DNA of 64,000 nt from Paracoccus alkenifer (GCF_900108405.1 NZ_FNXG01000006.1:1-64000), one strand, 5' to 3'. Counted from the stretch's first letter, positions 54,410-62,146 are shown. Translations and numbers: made by a program. Notes: generated from the letters alone by a model not told the origin.

Positions 54410-54666
54410 GCCGCATCCACGGCCCAGCAGAGGTCGCACCTGACGATCCCGAGATACGCCCAGTCCTCTCGGCCGGTGCCGCGGCAGGCCGGGCAGTCGG
54501 GATCAGGGCTGCCGAGGTGGAGGTTGATCTGCCGGCGCGCCTGCTCGATGGTCTCGGCCTGGCCGTGGGCGCTGCCCTCGTCGTGGATCCACTCATAGGG
54601 TGCCCCGGGGACATCGGCGCGGGTGATGGTAATGTTGCGATGGATCAGAGGGGCGTTGGTGGTCAT
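54406..54666 (-). CDS. Small zinc-ribbon phage protein
   Basis: This 86-residue protein starts MTTNAPLIHRNITITRAD at 54666, with a perfect GGAGG seven bases upstream. The C-terminal half has two Cys pairs (CPACRGTGREDWAYLGIVRCDLC) likely to bind zinc. It lies between the PAPS-reductase-like gene and the methyltransferase-like gene. Function is unknown. Confidence 0.7.
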   Translation of the reverse strand: MTTNAPLIHRNITITRADVPGAPYEWIHDEGSAHGQAETIEQARRQINLHLGSPDPDCPACRGTGREDWAYLGIVRCDLCWAVDAA

Positions 54667-54695
54667 TGCGGGGCCTCCATCTGGTTGATCGTGCA

Positions 54696-55700
54696 TCATT
54701 CGCAGAGCCCGTATTGCGACGAGCAGGACAGCCCGTCGTCCTCGTGATCGATGATCCAGCTGTATTGCCGGCCGCCGTGGTCGGTGCGCGCCCATTCAGC
54801 GACCTGCCGGGCGTCAGGCCACGGTGCTGCTGCCGAGGCGGCCGCCCGCTCTGCCGGGTCGGCGATGCGCGCGATACGCTTGCCCAGCCGCGCTCCTTCG
54901 GGGGTCACGTCCGCTGCAAAAAACGTCCCGACGCCGCGCTTGCTGGTCTCGGCGCAGATTGCCTCCCATTCCGCGATGCGCTCAATCGCTTCGGGGAAGC
55001 GAGTCGCGATGGCGCGGATTTCGACCTTGGAGGCGTTGATGCATGGGAGGCAGCCGACCCGGCCCATGCCTTGCAGGTAGAGTGGGTTAGGGTCGACGCC
55101 GTGGCGGCGCGCATAAAAGAACACGTCCTCGGCGGTCCAATGGATCAGCGGCCGGTAATAGCGCATCGAGGATAGTCCAGGCGTGCTGACCACCTGCCAC
55201 AGCGGCGCCTGGCGGCGGGCAATGCTTTCGTCGCGGCGGACCCCCAGCCACTGGATCACCGGCCCGGCCCGGCGGGCGGGGTCGATCACCTGCTGGCCGA
55301 TGACGTCGGACTTCAGAAACTCGGTACAAAACTGCGCGCGCCGAGACGGGAACCTCCCCTTCCAGAGGCACAGATCGAGGAAAGGGATCCCGGTCGGCTG
55401 CAATGCGGCGATAGCGCGATCCACGGCTGCCTGCGGCACACCGTCGCGCGGCCAGTGCTCGGCGATATAAGCTCGCTTCTTGGCCATACGCTCCGAGAAA
55501 TCGGCTCTGAACAGCTCAACCTGCGGTCCGCCGGTGCGGTCGCCCAGCGACATGGCATAGTCGATGGTCACCGGGTGCTCGTTGCCGGTGTCGGCCATCA
55601 CGGCCCGAAACGGACGCCCGCGCGCCTGCGCCAGCAGGTAGCAGGCCGTGCTGTCCTTGCCGCCGCTGATGTTGACGATGTGCTGGGCCGCAGCGGTCAC
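54696..55700 (-). CDS. PAPS-reductase-like PP-loop protein
   Basis: This is a 334-residue protein with the ATP-pyrophosphatase PP-loop in VNISGGKDSTACYLLAQA near its N-terminus and a later Cys pair (GCLPCINASK), a pattern of phage-encoded members of the phosphoadenosine phosphosulfate reductase family. Relatives include DndC-type DNA sulfur-modification enzymes. The GTG at 55700 is preferred because GGAGG lies seven bases upstream. Function on the phage is unknown; nucleic-acid modification is a reasonable guess, given the methyltransferase-like neighbour. Confidence 0.72.
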   Translation of the reverse strand: MTAAAQHIVNISGGKDSTACYLLAQARGRPFRAVMADTGNEHPVTIDYAMSLGDRTGGPQVELFRADFSERMAKKRAYIAEHWPRDGVPQAAVDRAIAALQPTGIPFLDLCLWKGRFPSRRAQFCTEFLKSDVIGQQVIDPARRAGPVIQWLGVRRDESIARRQAPLWQVVSTPGLSSMRYYRPLIHWTAEDVFFYARRHGVDPNPLYLQGMGRVGCLPCINASKVEIRAIATRFPEAIERIAEWEAICAETSKRGVGTFFAADVTPEGARLGKRIARIADPAERAAASAAAPWPDARQVAEWARTDHGGRQYSWIIDHEDDGLSCSSQYGLCE

Positions 55701-55701
55701 G

Positions 55702-56562
55702 TTACCACCTCCACGCCGCGCGGGCCTCGATGCGCTCGGCATCATCGGCCTTGGTGTATGCCAGCCCCCCCATCAGCCGCCGGGACAGCGCCACGTCGAT
55801 GCCGGCGCCGTAGACGGTGGCGCTGGTGGAAAAATCATGGCCAATGGAGAGATACGGCAACACGCGGCCGAGGCTGTATCCGCCCTGCGCCATGAGCCGG
55901 GTGCTGTCCTGGCCGCCAGCGCGGGCATAGCTGGCCTCGACCCCGATCACGGTCCCGCCGACCAGCTGGTGCCGGTAGCCCGCAAACACGCCGGCAGTGC
56001 TGCTGGACTGGCGCAGCGTCTCCGTGCCGGTCTGCACGGACTCGACGCCGGTAACGACGGTCTCGCTGCCGACCTGCACCGTCTCGCTGCCCGTCACCTC
56101 GGTCCACTCCTGGATGATCACCGGCGCGTGGCCGACGATGGCCCAATCCGACCAGCTGGCGTTGGGCGTGGCGTTCAAGACGCTGGCGCACGGCACAGTG
56201 CCGATGGTGCTGCCGTTGGTAATCTCAAACTTGCTGCCGGGATGCTCGCAGCCGGTGGCCTGCAAGTCGTGATGCTGATCCAGCTTGGTGTAGGGCCGGG
56301 TTTCGCGCCGGACCTCGGTGATCGGGCGATCCTCGTAGACGGGGCGGGTTTCGGTCAGCTCGCGATCCTCGTAGGTCGCGCGCTGCGATTTGGTCCGCTG
56401 GGTGCCGTAGGACAGGCCGACATATCCGCCGGTCCAATCGTGGGCAGCGGCCTGTGCAGGGCGAGTCACGGGCGGGGCGTCGGTAATCGGGGCGACCCAG
56501 CCGCCGGCGAGAACGGGCGTGGTGGTCAGCAGCAGGGCTGCGACGGAGGTGATGCGGGTCAT
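55702..56562 (-). CDS. Outer-membrane beta-barrel protein carried by the prophage
   Basis: This is a 286-residue protein with signal peptide MTRITSVAALLLTTTPVLAGG and an opacity/OmpA-like small barrel (WTGGYVGLSYGTQR..., STAGVFAGYRHQLVGGTVIGVEASYARAGG, GLAYTKADDAERIEARAAWRW with a C-terminal aromatic). The middle contains a Thr/Val-rich repeat (TEVTGSETVQVGSETVVTGVESVQTGTET). Such genes on prophages can alter the host surface (lysogenic conversion). AGGAG precedes the start. Confidence 0.72.
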   Translation of the reverse strand: MTRITSVAALLLTTTPVLAGGWVAPITDAPPVTRPAQAAAHDWTGGYVGLSYGTQRTKSQRATYEDRELTETRPVYEDRPITEVRRETRPYTKLDQHHDLQATGCEHPGSKFEITNGSTIGTVPCASVLNATPNASWSDWAIVGHAPVIIQEWTEVTGSETVQVGSETVVTGVESVQTGTETLRQSSSTAGVFAGYRHQLVGGTVIGVEASYARAGGQDSTRLMAQGGYSLGRVLPYLSIGHDFSTSATVYGAGIDVALSRRLMGGLAYTKADDAERIEARAAWRW

Positions 56563-56685
56563 TTCGAAACTCCTGTGATTGCGGCGCGCAGCAGGGCGGA
56601 TCGGTCGGTGGTGGTTTGCTGTGTCATGGTGCCCCTCGGACTGGCGCTCGGGATGGCCGCCCGCGCGGGGCGGCGCACCGGAGCG

Positions 56686-57537
56686 TCAGGCGGCGATCCG
56701 GCCCATGAAGGCAGGCAGGCCGGTTTCTTCGCTGGCCGTGGTTGCGATCAGTGCGAAATGCGACCGGCGCTGGTATTCGACGCGGTGCCACTGGAAGCCG
56801 AGGCCGACCTGTCCACCCCCAAGCGCACGCCAGCGGAACAGGCAGGTCAGCGCCTCGGGATCCTCGCCGTTGTAGAGCGGGATCAGGAGGGTGAATTTTT
56901 CCGGGATGATGACGCCGTTCTGCACCTTGGTGTCGGATTCGAACACCAGCTTGCGGTCGCCGTTGTCGAGACGGACGGCAGATTTGTAGACCTGCCCCAC
57001 CGTTGCCTCGAAATCCCGGCTGATCTCGATCATGGTCGCGGCCTCGGGCGTGCAGATATCGACGCTGTTTTCTTCGAGGAACCGCGCGAAATCCGCCTGC
57101 GGATGGATCTTGCCTTCCATCTCGTCCCAGCGTGAGAACTCTTCGGAGGGGCGCAGGGCCAGCGTCACGGCGTGGGCGTTGTGGCTGGGGTTCGGGAAGC
57201 TGTCCGACTGGTTATGCTCGTGCCAGTCCAGCCGGGCCGAGATGGTCAGCGCATCGAAATCGGCCACGATGATCGACCGGTCCGACTTGAAGCGGTTGGC
57301 ATAGGCCGACAGAGACGCGCGGTCATCGACCGTGACAGCCTGGCGCACGCGGGACGGCAGGCGGTTCGGGTCGCTGATGTCGTGCAGGCGGATGCGATCC
57401 GGCAGGGCGACATGGGTGCGGCCGTCAGGGCCGTCGATGACCGGCGACGCGATGCGCGCAGCCTCCATCGCAGCATCAAGGGCGCTGCGCGGATCGGCCT
57501 CGAGCACGATTGACGAAGGGGTTTGGGATTGTGCCAT
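56686..57537 (-). CDS. DUF2303 (YfdQ-like) phage protein
   Basis: This 283-residue protein matches DUF2303 prophage proteins: RTHVALPDRIRLHDISDPNRLPSRVRQAVTVDDRASLSAYANRFKSDRSIIVADFDALTISARLDWHE, then EFSRWDEMEGKIHPQADFARFLEENSVDI. These early prophage proteins have no established function. It sits in the leftward operon upstream of the outer-membrane protein gene. Confidence 0.82.
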   Translation of the reverse strand: MAQSQTPSSIVLEADPRSALDAAMEAARIASPVIDGPDGRTHVALPDRIRLHDISDPNRLPSRVRQAVTVDDRASLSAYANRFKSDRSIIVADFDALTISARLDWHEHNQSDSFPNPSHNAHAVTLALRPSEEFSRWDEMEGKIHPQADFARFLEENSVDICTPEAATMIEISRDFEATVGQVYKSAVRLDNGDRKLVFESDTKVQNGVIIPEKFTLLIPLYNGEDPEALTCLFRWRALGGGQVGLGFQWHRVEYQRRSHFALIATTASEETGLPAFMGRIAA

Positions 57538-57562
57538 GGTGGTTCCTTTTCTGGCGGGGTGA

Positions 57563-57889
57563 TCAGGCTTCCATCGAGCGGCGGCGCTCGATCTCGTCCT
57601 CGATGTCCATCTGATGGGGGTCGCGACGGGTCAGGCGCCCGTCGTCGGTCGCGAAATAGATTCCGGTGCCCATGGATCGGGTCGGTTTCTTGATGGTGAT
57701 GTCCGGCACGGTTTCCAGCTGCCCGGCCTTGTTGACCTTGAAGCTGACCTTGAGCGTCAGGCTGCCGCCCTGCCCGGTTTGCTGGATCGCCTCGATCAGC
57801 TCGGACAGCTTCTGGTCGCCGACTTCCAGCAATTCGCCGCGGCGAAAGTTCTGGATGAATTCGAGGAAGTTGAGTTCGTGGCGCTGCAT
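57563..57889 (-). CDS. Hypothetical early phage protein
   Basis: This is a 108-residue protein starting MQRHELNFLEFIQNFRRGELLEVGDQKLSELIEAIQQTGQGGSLTLKVSFKVNKAGQLETVPD. The strand-rich middle (SLTLKVSFKVN) resembles small proteins often found beside DUF2303 genes. Function is unknown. It is three bases from the upstream 66-residue gene, so the two are co-transcribed. Confidence 0.72.
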   Translation of the reverse strand: MQRHELNFLEFIQNFRRGELLEVGDQKLSELIEAIQQTGQGGSLTLKVSFKVNKAGQLETVPDITIKKPTRSMGTGIYFATDDGRLTRRDPHQMDIEDEIERRRSMEA

Positions 57890-57892
57890 CGG

Positions 57893-58093
57893 TCAGGCCT
57901 CCTCGTCCTGCTCGATCCGGGCGCGGACAAAGCAATCCTTGGCCTCGATCAGCTTTCGCATGCCGGCGGTCTTTTCCGGGCCTTCGGCCAGGGTGGCATC
58001 CAGCGACCGGGCGAGCGCATCGATCGGCTTGACCACATCTTGCAGATGCGGCGGAAGGTGATCGTGGCGCAGCCATTTCAAGAGCCTGTTCAT
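57893..58093 (-). CDS. Small hypothetical phage protein
   Basis: This is a 66-residue protein (MNRLLKWLRHDHLPPHLQDVVKPIDALARSLDATLAEGPEKTAGMRKLIEAKDCFVRARIEQDEEA), helical, in line with the leftward operon. The family resembles small proteins next to DUF2303 genes. Function is unknown. Confidence 0.68.
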   Translation of the reverse strand: MNRLLKWLRHDHLPPHLQDVVKPIDALARSLDATLAEGPEKTAGMRKLIEAKDCFVRARIEQDEEA

Positions 58094-58193
58094 GGTGGAC
58101 CTCAGTTGTTGGGGAAATGCGCCCCCGATCTGGCAGGACCGGGGGCAGTTGAGCGGGCGCGGGGCAGTGTGAGGCAGCGCGCCCGCTGTTCGG

Positions 58194-58520
58194 TCAGCCC
58201 CTGCTCTCGATCAGGCGCACGCCGTCCTCCAGCGTCATGCGGGTGGTGGGGGCGATCTGGTCGAGGATGGCGGGCCAGTCGGCGCTGATGACGATCCAGG
58301 CAGCGGCCGAGGCCAGCGCCAGCAGCAGCAGCGCGATCAGCGCGGTCAGGACCACGCCGATCATGGGCAGGCTCTGGCCCCGGTCAGGTTCGGGATAGCG
58401 ATAAGAGCCGGAGCCCGCGGGTTGGTAGTGCTCGACCGCCTCGGGGATCAGGACCGGGGCGCCGGTTTCGTCCCGGTGCAGACCGGGGGCGTGGATGCGG
58501 GGGGTGCTTGTGGCCGGCAT
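58194..58520 (-). CDS. Small membrane protein at the head of the leftward operon
   Basis: This is a 108-residue protein with one membrane segment (LPMIGVVLTALIALLLLALASAAAWIVISADW) and soluble ends. The start at 58520 (MPATSTPR) has an upstream in-frame alternative at 58532. It is the first gene of the leftward phage operon. Two 16-bp repressor operators lie upstream at 58588 and 58617. Function is unknown. Confidence 0.65.
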   Translation of the reverse strand: MPATSTPRIHAPGLHRDETGAPVLIPEAVEHYQPAGSGSYRYPEPDRGQSLPMIGVVLTALIALLLLALASAAAWIVISADWPAILDQIAPTTRMTLEDGVRLIESRG

Positions 58521-58587
58521 GACGATCTCCATCCTGGGGCCCGCGATCTGCCGGTGGCGTCTTCGGCGGGGATGGGATCATCTATGT

Positions 58588-58632
58588 GCGGTAATTTAAC
58601 CGTAGTCAACATTTATAAGGTAAAAATACCGC
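58588..58632. promoter_or_regulatory. Two phage repressor operators (left control region)
   Basis: GCGGTAATTTAACCGT (58588-58603) and AAGGTAAAAATACCGC (58617-58632) match the 16-bp dyads in the cI/cro region (60623, 60658, 60681). They lie between the leftward operon and the rightward DUF2513 gene and would let the repressor silence both. Confidence 0.7.
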
Positions 58633-58815
58633 ATTTTATTGCGGGCATGATTCGCCTGTGCGAAGGTGTCACGGCCAGCGCCGGGCGGCGGCGCATGAAA
58701 AAGCCCGTCGGGGCGGGGTATGGATCGGGTGGCGGTTATGGGACAAGCGGCTCAGATGGAGTACCTGCTGATGGAGATGGGGGCCTGCCCCTATGTCTAT
58801 CTGTGGGGGATGCCG

Positions 58816-59172
58816 ATGCGCCGGGACGATGATCTGATCAGGCGTTTGATGCTGGATTTCGAGGCCAGCCAAGAGTTTCTTCTGGTTTGCACGCCGCACA
58901 ACCAAAGCCCGCACGAGGAACGGCTGAAGTATTATCACTTGAAACTGCTGGCTGACGCCGGGCTGCTGGAGGAATCGGGCAGCCGTGGCGGCATCTTTCG
59001 GATGACCAACGCGGGGCATGATTTCTGCGCAGCCATCCGGGACGACGCTGCCTGGGCACGGACGAAAGCCGCTGCGGCAAGCGTGTCAGGGGTGGGCCTG
59101 TCCCTGCTGAGGGACATCAGTATGGCGTTTCTGCGCAAGAAGCTGTCCGATCTTGGTGTCCCGCTGGATTGA
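58816..59172 (+). CDS. DUF2513 phage protein
   Basis: This is a 118-residue protein starting MRRDDDLIRRLMLDFEASQEFLLVC at 58816, with GGGGG six bases upstream. A winged-HTH-like middle (RLKYYHLKLLADAGLLEESGSRGGIFRMTNAGHDFCAAIRDDAAWARTK) is typical of DUF2513. It is transcribed rightward from the region with repressor operators. A 10-bp-stem hairpin follows at 59179. Confidence 0.72.
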   Translation: MRRDDDLIRRLMLDFEASQEFLLVCTPHNQSPHEERLKYYHLKLLADAGLLEESGSRGGIFRMTNAGHDFCAAIRDDAAWARTKAAAASVSGVGLSLLRDISMAFLRKKLSDLGVPLD

Positions 59173-59178
59173 GCCGGC

Positions 59179-59208
59179 GCCGGGCGGTGGCGGACGAAAC
59201 CGCCCGGC
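59179..59208 (+). terminator. Strong hairpin after the DUF2513 gene
   Basis: A perfect 10-bp stem joins 59179-59188 to 59199-59208 with a 10-base loop, seven bases after the stop codon. No T-run follows, so termination may depend on other factors. Confidence 0.5.
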
Positions 59209-59285
59209 GGAAGGCGGTCTATGCGCAAGCATGGCGCGCAACGCCGTGCCTGATGTGATACAGGTGGGCGGCTCAGGAGGTTCCC

Positions 59286-59891
59286 ATGATCAACTCGGAC
59301 TTCTTCAATCTGTCCCTGTCACTCCAGGCCGCCATTGCGGCTGGATATCTGGGTTACGCTACCGCGTACGCCGGTTACAGGCGCAGCCATAAGGCAGAGG
59401 ATACGCTGTTCATCTCCCTGGTATTCTCGGCTATCGCCCTGCTTTGCTTTGGCGCTATCGAACCCTGCCATGGTCCAGTTCTCGCTTTTGGCGCGGCCTT
59501 TGTGGGCAGCCTGATCTCTGCCTGCATGTGGCGTGTAGCCGGCAGGCCCTTTTGGTGCTGGCTGATGGCGACTGCGCGGGTCCACAGGGAGGATGGGGTT
59601 CACCACGGGTGGGACTGCATCGTCCAGAGCGGCAGGGGCGTGGGGCAGGTTTCAGTCGGCCTGAAGAACGGCCGCACCCTCTACCTCAACGATCGAACGA
59701 AGTTCCACGGCTCACCTTGGGATGGATTATATTTGGGCGGAGATGGCTCCATCATCATGGCTGTCGAGGAGGAAGAGCTTCCCAACGGGACGGAAGAGGT
59801 CAGGCAAGGGGTAAGAGACGAGGCGTGGGGCACCCGCCTGACATATATTCCGGCGGGTGAAGTGGCGCGGGTAAATATTCGAATGAAGTAA
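59286..59891 (+). CDS. Membrane-anchored hypothetical protein
   Basis: This is a 201-residue protein. The N-terminal half has three hydrophobic segments (LSLSLQAAIAAGYLGYATAYAGY, LFISLVFSAIALLCFGAIE, VLAFGAAFVGSLISACMW). The C-terminal half is a soluble strand-rich domain (GRGVGQVSVGLKNGRTLYLNDRTKFHGSPWDGLYLGGDGSIIM), resembling DUF6338-like proteins. AGGAGG lies upstream of the start. It may be a moron-type gene; function is unknown. Confidence 0.68.
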   Translation: MINSDFFNLSLSLQAAIAAGYLGYATAYAGYRRSHKAEDTLFISLVFSAIALLCFGAIEPCHGPVLAFGAAFVGSLISACMWRVAGRPFWCWLMATARVHREDGVHHGWDCIVQSGRGVGQVSVGLKNGRTLYLNDRTKFHGSPWDGLYLGGDGSIIMAVEEEELPNGTEEVRQGVRDEAWGTRLTYIPAGEVARVNIRMK

Positions 59892-59892
59892 C

Positions 59893-60066
59893 TTACTTCT
59901 TCGGCGGCGGCTTCACGGTGGTCGTAAAGGTGACTGGAGTCGCGCCACTCGTCACGCTCCCCGTGGGCCCGCGCCCCGTCGGCAACCGCGGGCTCGATCC
60001 CTCAGTAATGGTGCGCGGCGAGGATCCTTTTTGAATTCCTCCGCCGCCATTTTTTGTCGATGTCAA
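59893..60066 (-). CDS. Small Gly/Ser/Thr-rich protein with TTG start
   Basis: This is a 57-residue frame starting at TTG (60066), with GGAG seven bases upstream. It encodes a Lys/Gly head (MTSTKNGGGGIQKGSS), a Pro/Thr/Gly-rich middle and the tail VTFTTTVKPPPKK. It fills most of a gap otherwise without genes. The good ribosome site and low-complexity coding pattern support it; function is unknown. Confidence 0.5.
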   Translation of the reverse strand: MTSTKNGGGGIQKGSSPRTITEGSSPRLPTGRGPTGSVTSGATPVTFTTTVKPPPKK

Positions 60067-60246
60067 GGCTGATCTCCTTTGCTTGCTAAGCGTGGTTGGT
60101 TAGTTTTTGCTGCTTCGAGATGCCTGCGCCAGCTTGCCGCGCAGACCCTCTTCGGGGTTGATTGGCCGGCGGATGTTCGCTTAACGTTCTCGAAAGGGGG
60201 CCGCGGATGACTGATGCCGAGAGAGTGCTTTTTGACCTGCGGGCAG

Positions 60247-60621
60247 TCATTGCTCTTCCGGCGGGTGCCGATCGCGAAGCCCGAGTACAGCAGCTCGCAC
60301 AGTCTCAAGCTCTACGGGCGTTAGTTCGGGAAGAGCCTGTATTATATCGGATATTATCTGGCTCTGTGGGAGGCTGCGCTCACCCTCTCCGGTCAGGAGC
60401 CAATCCGCCGACACGTTGAGGGCTCTGGCGACCTTGGCAATTGTTGCGATGTTGGCGCCGGCCGTTGGCTTCGCGCCCGTCGCCTGCCGGCGCCAGTTCC
60501 GAATGGTGTCTGTGGACCCGGTCGCCTCAAGTGAAAGGCTTCGGTCGGACATGCCGCGACCGTCAACCTTCATCTCTGCCAGTCGCTCGTCGATCCTGAT
60601 CAGGACATCGGTGATATTCAT
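60247..60621 (-). CDS. CI-like phage repressor (short form)
   Basis: This is a 124-residue protein with an Xre/CI HTH (DRSLSLEATGSTDTIRNWRRQ... ANIATIAKVARALNVSADWLLTGEG). It lacks the C-terminal peptidase domain of lambda CI, so it would not be inactivated by RecA-stimulated self-cleavage in the usual way. It is divergent from a Cro-like gene, with three operators between them, the first two bases from its start codon, implying autoregulation. Confidence 0.82.
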   Translation of the reverse strand: MNITDVLIRIDERLAEMKVDGRGMSDRSLSLEATGSTDTIRNWRRQATGAKPTAGANIATIAKVARALNVSADWLLTGEGERSLPQSQIISDIIQALPELTPVELETVRAAVLGLRDRHPPEEQ

Positions 60622-60622
60622 A

Positions 60623-60696
60623 GCGGGAAAATTACCGCGCCTCGGCCTGACCGGACAGCGGTTAGAAAACCGTTGACAACGCGGTAATTAAACCGC
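60623..60696. promoter_or_regulatory. Three-operator immunity region (OR-like)
   Basis: Three 16-bp dyads occur between cI and cro: GCGGGAAAATTACCGC (60623-60638), GCGGTTAGAAAACCGT (60658-60673) and GCGGTAATTAAACCGC (60681-60696). The pattern is GCGG(T/G)NANNNNACCG(C/T). A TTGACA element for the rightward promoter is at 60673-60678, between the second and third sites. The layout mirrors lambda OR1-3. Confidence 0.75.
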
Positions 60697-60707
60697 ACAT
60701 CGGGTGC

Positions 60708-60962
60708 ATGATCGATATCAACACCCTCATTTCTCGCGCGGATGCGTACAAGCAGGCAGCTGGAATCTCCGAAGACAGCACCGTCTCGCATCGCGTCTTC
60801 CGGGACAGCAAAAAGCTGGCGGCATTGCGCCAAGGCGCCGACATCACCGTCGGACGGTTCAATGCTGCAATGAGGTGGTTCGATCAGAACTTCCCTCAAC
60901 CCGCCGCTTCGGCGGCCCAAACCCAAGAGCAAAACCATGTCGAAACCTCTGATGGCTGCTGA
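60708..60962 (+). CDS. Cro-like small HTH protein
   Basis: This is an 84-residue protein starting MIDINTLISRADAYKQAAGISEDSTVSHRVFRDSKKLAALRQGADITVGRFNAAMRWFDQNFP. The HTH-like helices and its position as the first rightward gene from the operator region fit a Cro-type regulator. Its end overlaps the next gene. Confidence 0.7.
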   Translation: MIDINTLISRADAYKQAAGISEDSTVSHRVFRDSKKLAALRQGADITVGRFNAAMRWFDQNFPQPAASAAQTQEQNHVETSDGC

Positions 60963-61269
60963 TCGTGGCCAGCTTGCGCGCGTGGGCGCGCAAATGTCCT
61001 TCATCCCGCCGCGGGGCGGCCGCGGGCGCTCGATCCGGGCGATGCGGCGGGCGCACCGACATGTGCGGCCCGACCCCGACGGGTTCATGCGGCGCTGGTC
61101 GATGCTGATGATCGTCAGCTTCCCCAGCGCCGGGGCTTGCGGCCGGCATTTCGGGGTGACGCGGCAGACGGCCTGCAACTGGCGCGAGGCGACCCATCGT
61201 CCCTATGGCGACGTGGTCGATTTCGCCATTCGCACCCTGCCCGATTACGCGAGGGTCATGGGGGCGTGA
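60937..61269 (+). CDS. CII-like or other HTH early phage regulator
   Basis: This is a 110-residue protein with an HTH near the C-terminus (SAGACGRHFGVTRQTACNWREATHRPYGDVVDFA). It overlaps the Cro-like gene by 26 bases; a start at the later ATG (60952) is also possible. In lambda-like layout the second rightward gene is a regulator such as CII. Its stop overlaps the next start (TGATG). Confidence 0.65.
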   Translation: MSKPLMAADRGQLARVGAQMSFIPPRGGRGRSIRAMRRAHRHVRPDPDGFMRRWSMLMIVSFPSAGACGRHFGVTRQTACNWREATHRPYGDVVDFAIRTLPDYARVMGA

Positions 61270-61408
61270 TGCAGATCGGGGTCTCAGGTTGCCCGGTGCG
61301 GGTGGATACGGGCGGGGCGCAGCACCTGTCCGCCGGTGGTCTTGCCGGATCACCCGCCACGATCCGCCCCGCGTCGGGCAAGACGACAGCGGAAATCGTG
61401 GAACCTGC

Positions 61409-61459
61409 GGCTGGCCCGGCCGAGAGCCGCCCGAATGGCGGCGGGGCGAAAATTCACCG
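61409..61459 (+). repeat. 51-bp direct repeat, copy 1
   Basis: This is identical to 62044-62094 over 51 bases, beginning GGCTGGCCCGGCC and ending AAAATTCACCG. Both copies are read in the same frame (AGPAESRPNGGGAKIHR). The pair flanks a 584-bp segment carrying a leftward small gene. Confidence 0.9.
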
Positions 61460-61556
61460 CAGTGTCGCTCTCTTCGTGTTGTCCGAGATGCAAGAAGGGT
61501 TCGGTTGTGACCGGCCGGAAGATACCATCCTCCACTCTCCGCCGCCCGGTCTCAGA

Positions 61557-61781
61557 TCAGATCAGGACCGGCTGATCGCCGTTGCCACGCCGGCCGGGCC
61601 ACAATACATCGGCCACTCGGCCTTGATTGGTGCCGAGCATCGCAGTGATGTCCTGAAGTTTCAGTCCTTGCTGGCGCAGAAGACGGGCGGTTTCAGCTTC
61701 CATCTCGCTGAGCTTGCGAGGTCGAACGACGCTGATCTCGTTCAGAAGCACCCCCGTCACGGGGTGACGAAAAGTAGCCAT
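61557..61781 (-). CDS. Small HTH-like protein, paralog A (cassette gene)
   Basis: This 74-residue protein (MATFRHPVTGVLLNEISVVRPRKLSEMEAETARLLRQQGLKLQDITAMLGTNQGRVADVLWPGRR...) has a perfect GGAGGT six bases before the start. The C-terminal part (GLKLQDITAMLGTNQGRVADVL) looks like an HTH. A paralog lies at 62848-63081 with the same head (HPxTG) and LGTN core. It runs against the phage early operon and has its own long structured leader, so it behaves like a moron: an autonomous gene expressed from the prophage. Confidence 0.7.
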   Translation of the reverse strand: MATFRHPVTGVLLNEISVVRPRKLSEMEAETARLLRQQGLKLQDITAMLGTNQGRVADVLWPGRRGNGDQPVLI

Positions 61782-61950
61782 GGGTTTACCTCCACTATGG
61801 CTGCTGTGGTGCCGTCGTTGCTGGGAGTGCGACGGCTTCACTCGGGGGAGCGATCGCGCAAACGAATCGCTCCCCTCACCACTACACCTAGCAGAGCGTT
61901 CATTTTTTTCCACAGGGTTCTTGCTTGTCGCTTGGTGCTTGACACAACAT
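61782..61950 (-). promoter_or_regulatory. Conserved structured 5' leader of paralog A
   Basis: Shared with the leader of paralog B, in the same order on the minus strand: TTGTGTCAA (61947-61939), an AT-rich CTGTGG...AATG segment, a hairpin (perfect 10-bp stem 61875-61866/61854-61845, 11-base loop), then GTGAAGCCGTCGCA (61841-61828). Conservation in a non-coding leader between two diverged genes implies function. Confidence 0.5.
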
Positions 61951-62043
61951 CTGGTGTGGATCGTCTGGCGGGTTCGCGCGCCACAAATTCCGATGGATGG
62001 ATGCAATGAACACCGTCCGTTGCGCCTCGATAAACAGCGACAT

Positions 62044-62094
62044 GGCTGGCCCGGCCGAGAGCCGCCCGAATGGCGGCGGGGCGAAAATTCACCG
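62044..62094 (+). repeat. 51-bp direct repeat, copy 2
   Basis: This is an exact second copy of 61409-61459; start-to-start distance is 635 bases. It may be a target duplication or the result of recombination that brought in the intervening gene. Confidence 0.9.
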
Positions 62095-62146
62095 GCGGGC
62101 AGCTTCTCCCCCTGTCGGTGATCCTGCGGGGCAAGGGGGTGGGGCG

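Larger units (their letters stand above)
61269..62009 (+). pseudogene. Early-operon gene probably broken by a small cassette
   Basis: The frame opens at 61269, coupled to the previous stop (TGATG), and encodes MQIGVSGCPVRVDTGGAQHL... up to AAGPAESRPNGGGAKIHR at the 51-bp repeat (61409-61459). After that it runs antisense through the cassette. Joining 61459 directly to 62095 restores an open frame into the gene that ends at 62659. This suggests one ancestral gene of about 250 codons before the insertion. Function is unknown. Confidence 0.4.

Noticed and set aside
60207..60419. Short rightward frame (MTDAERVLFDLRAVIALP...) overlapping the cI 3' end
   Set aside because: It overlaps the repressor gene antisense by about 170 bases. 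The G-rich ribosome-like site alone is not enough to support it.
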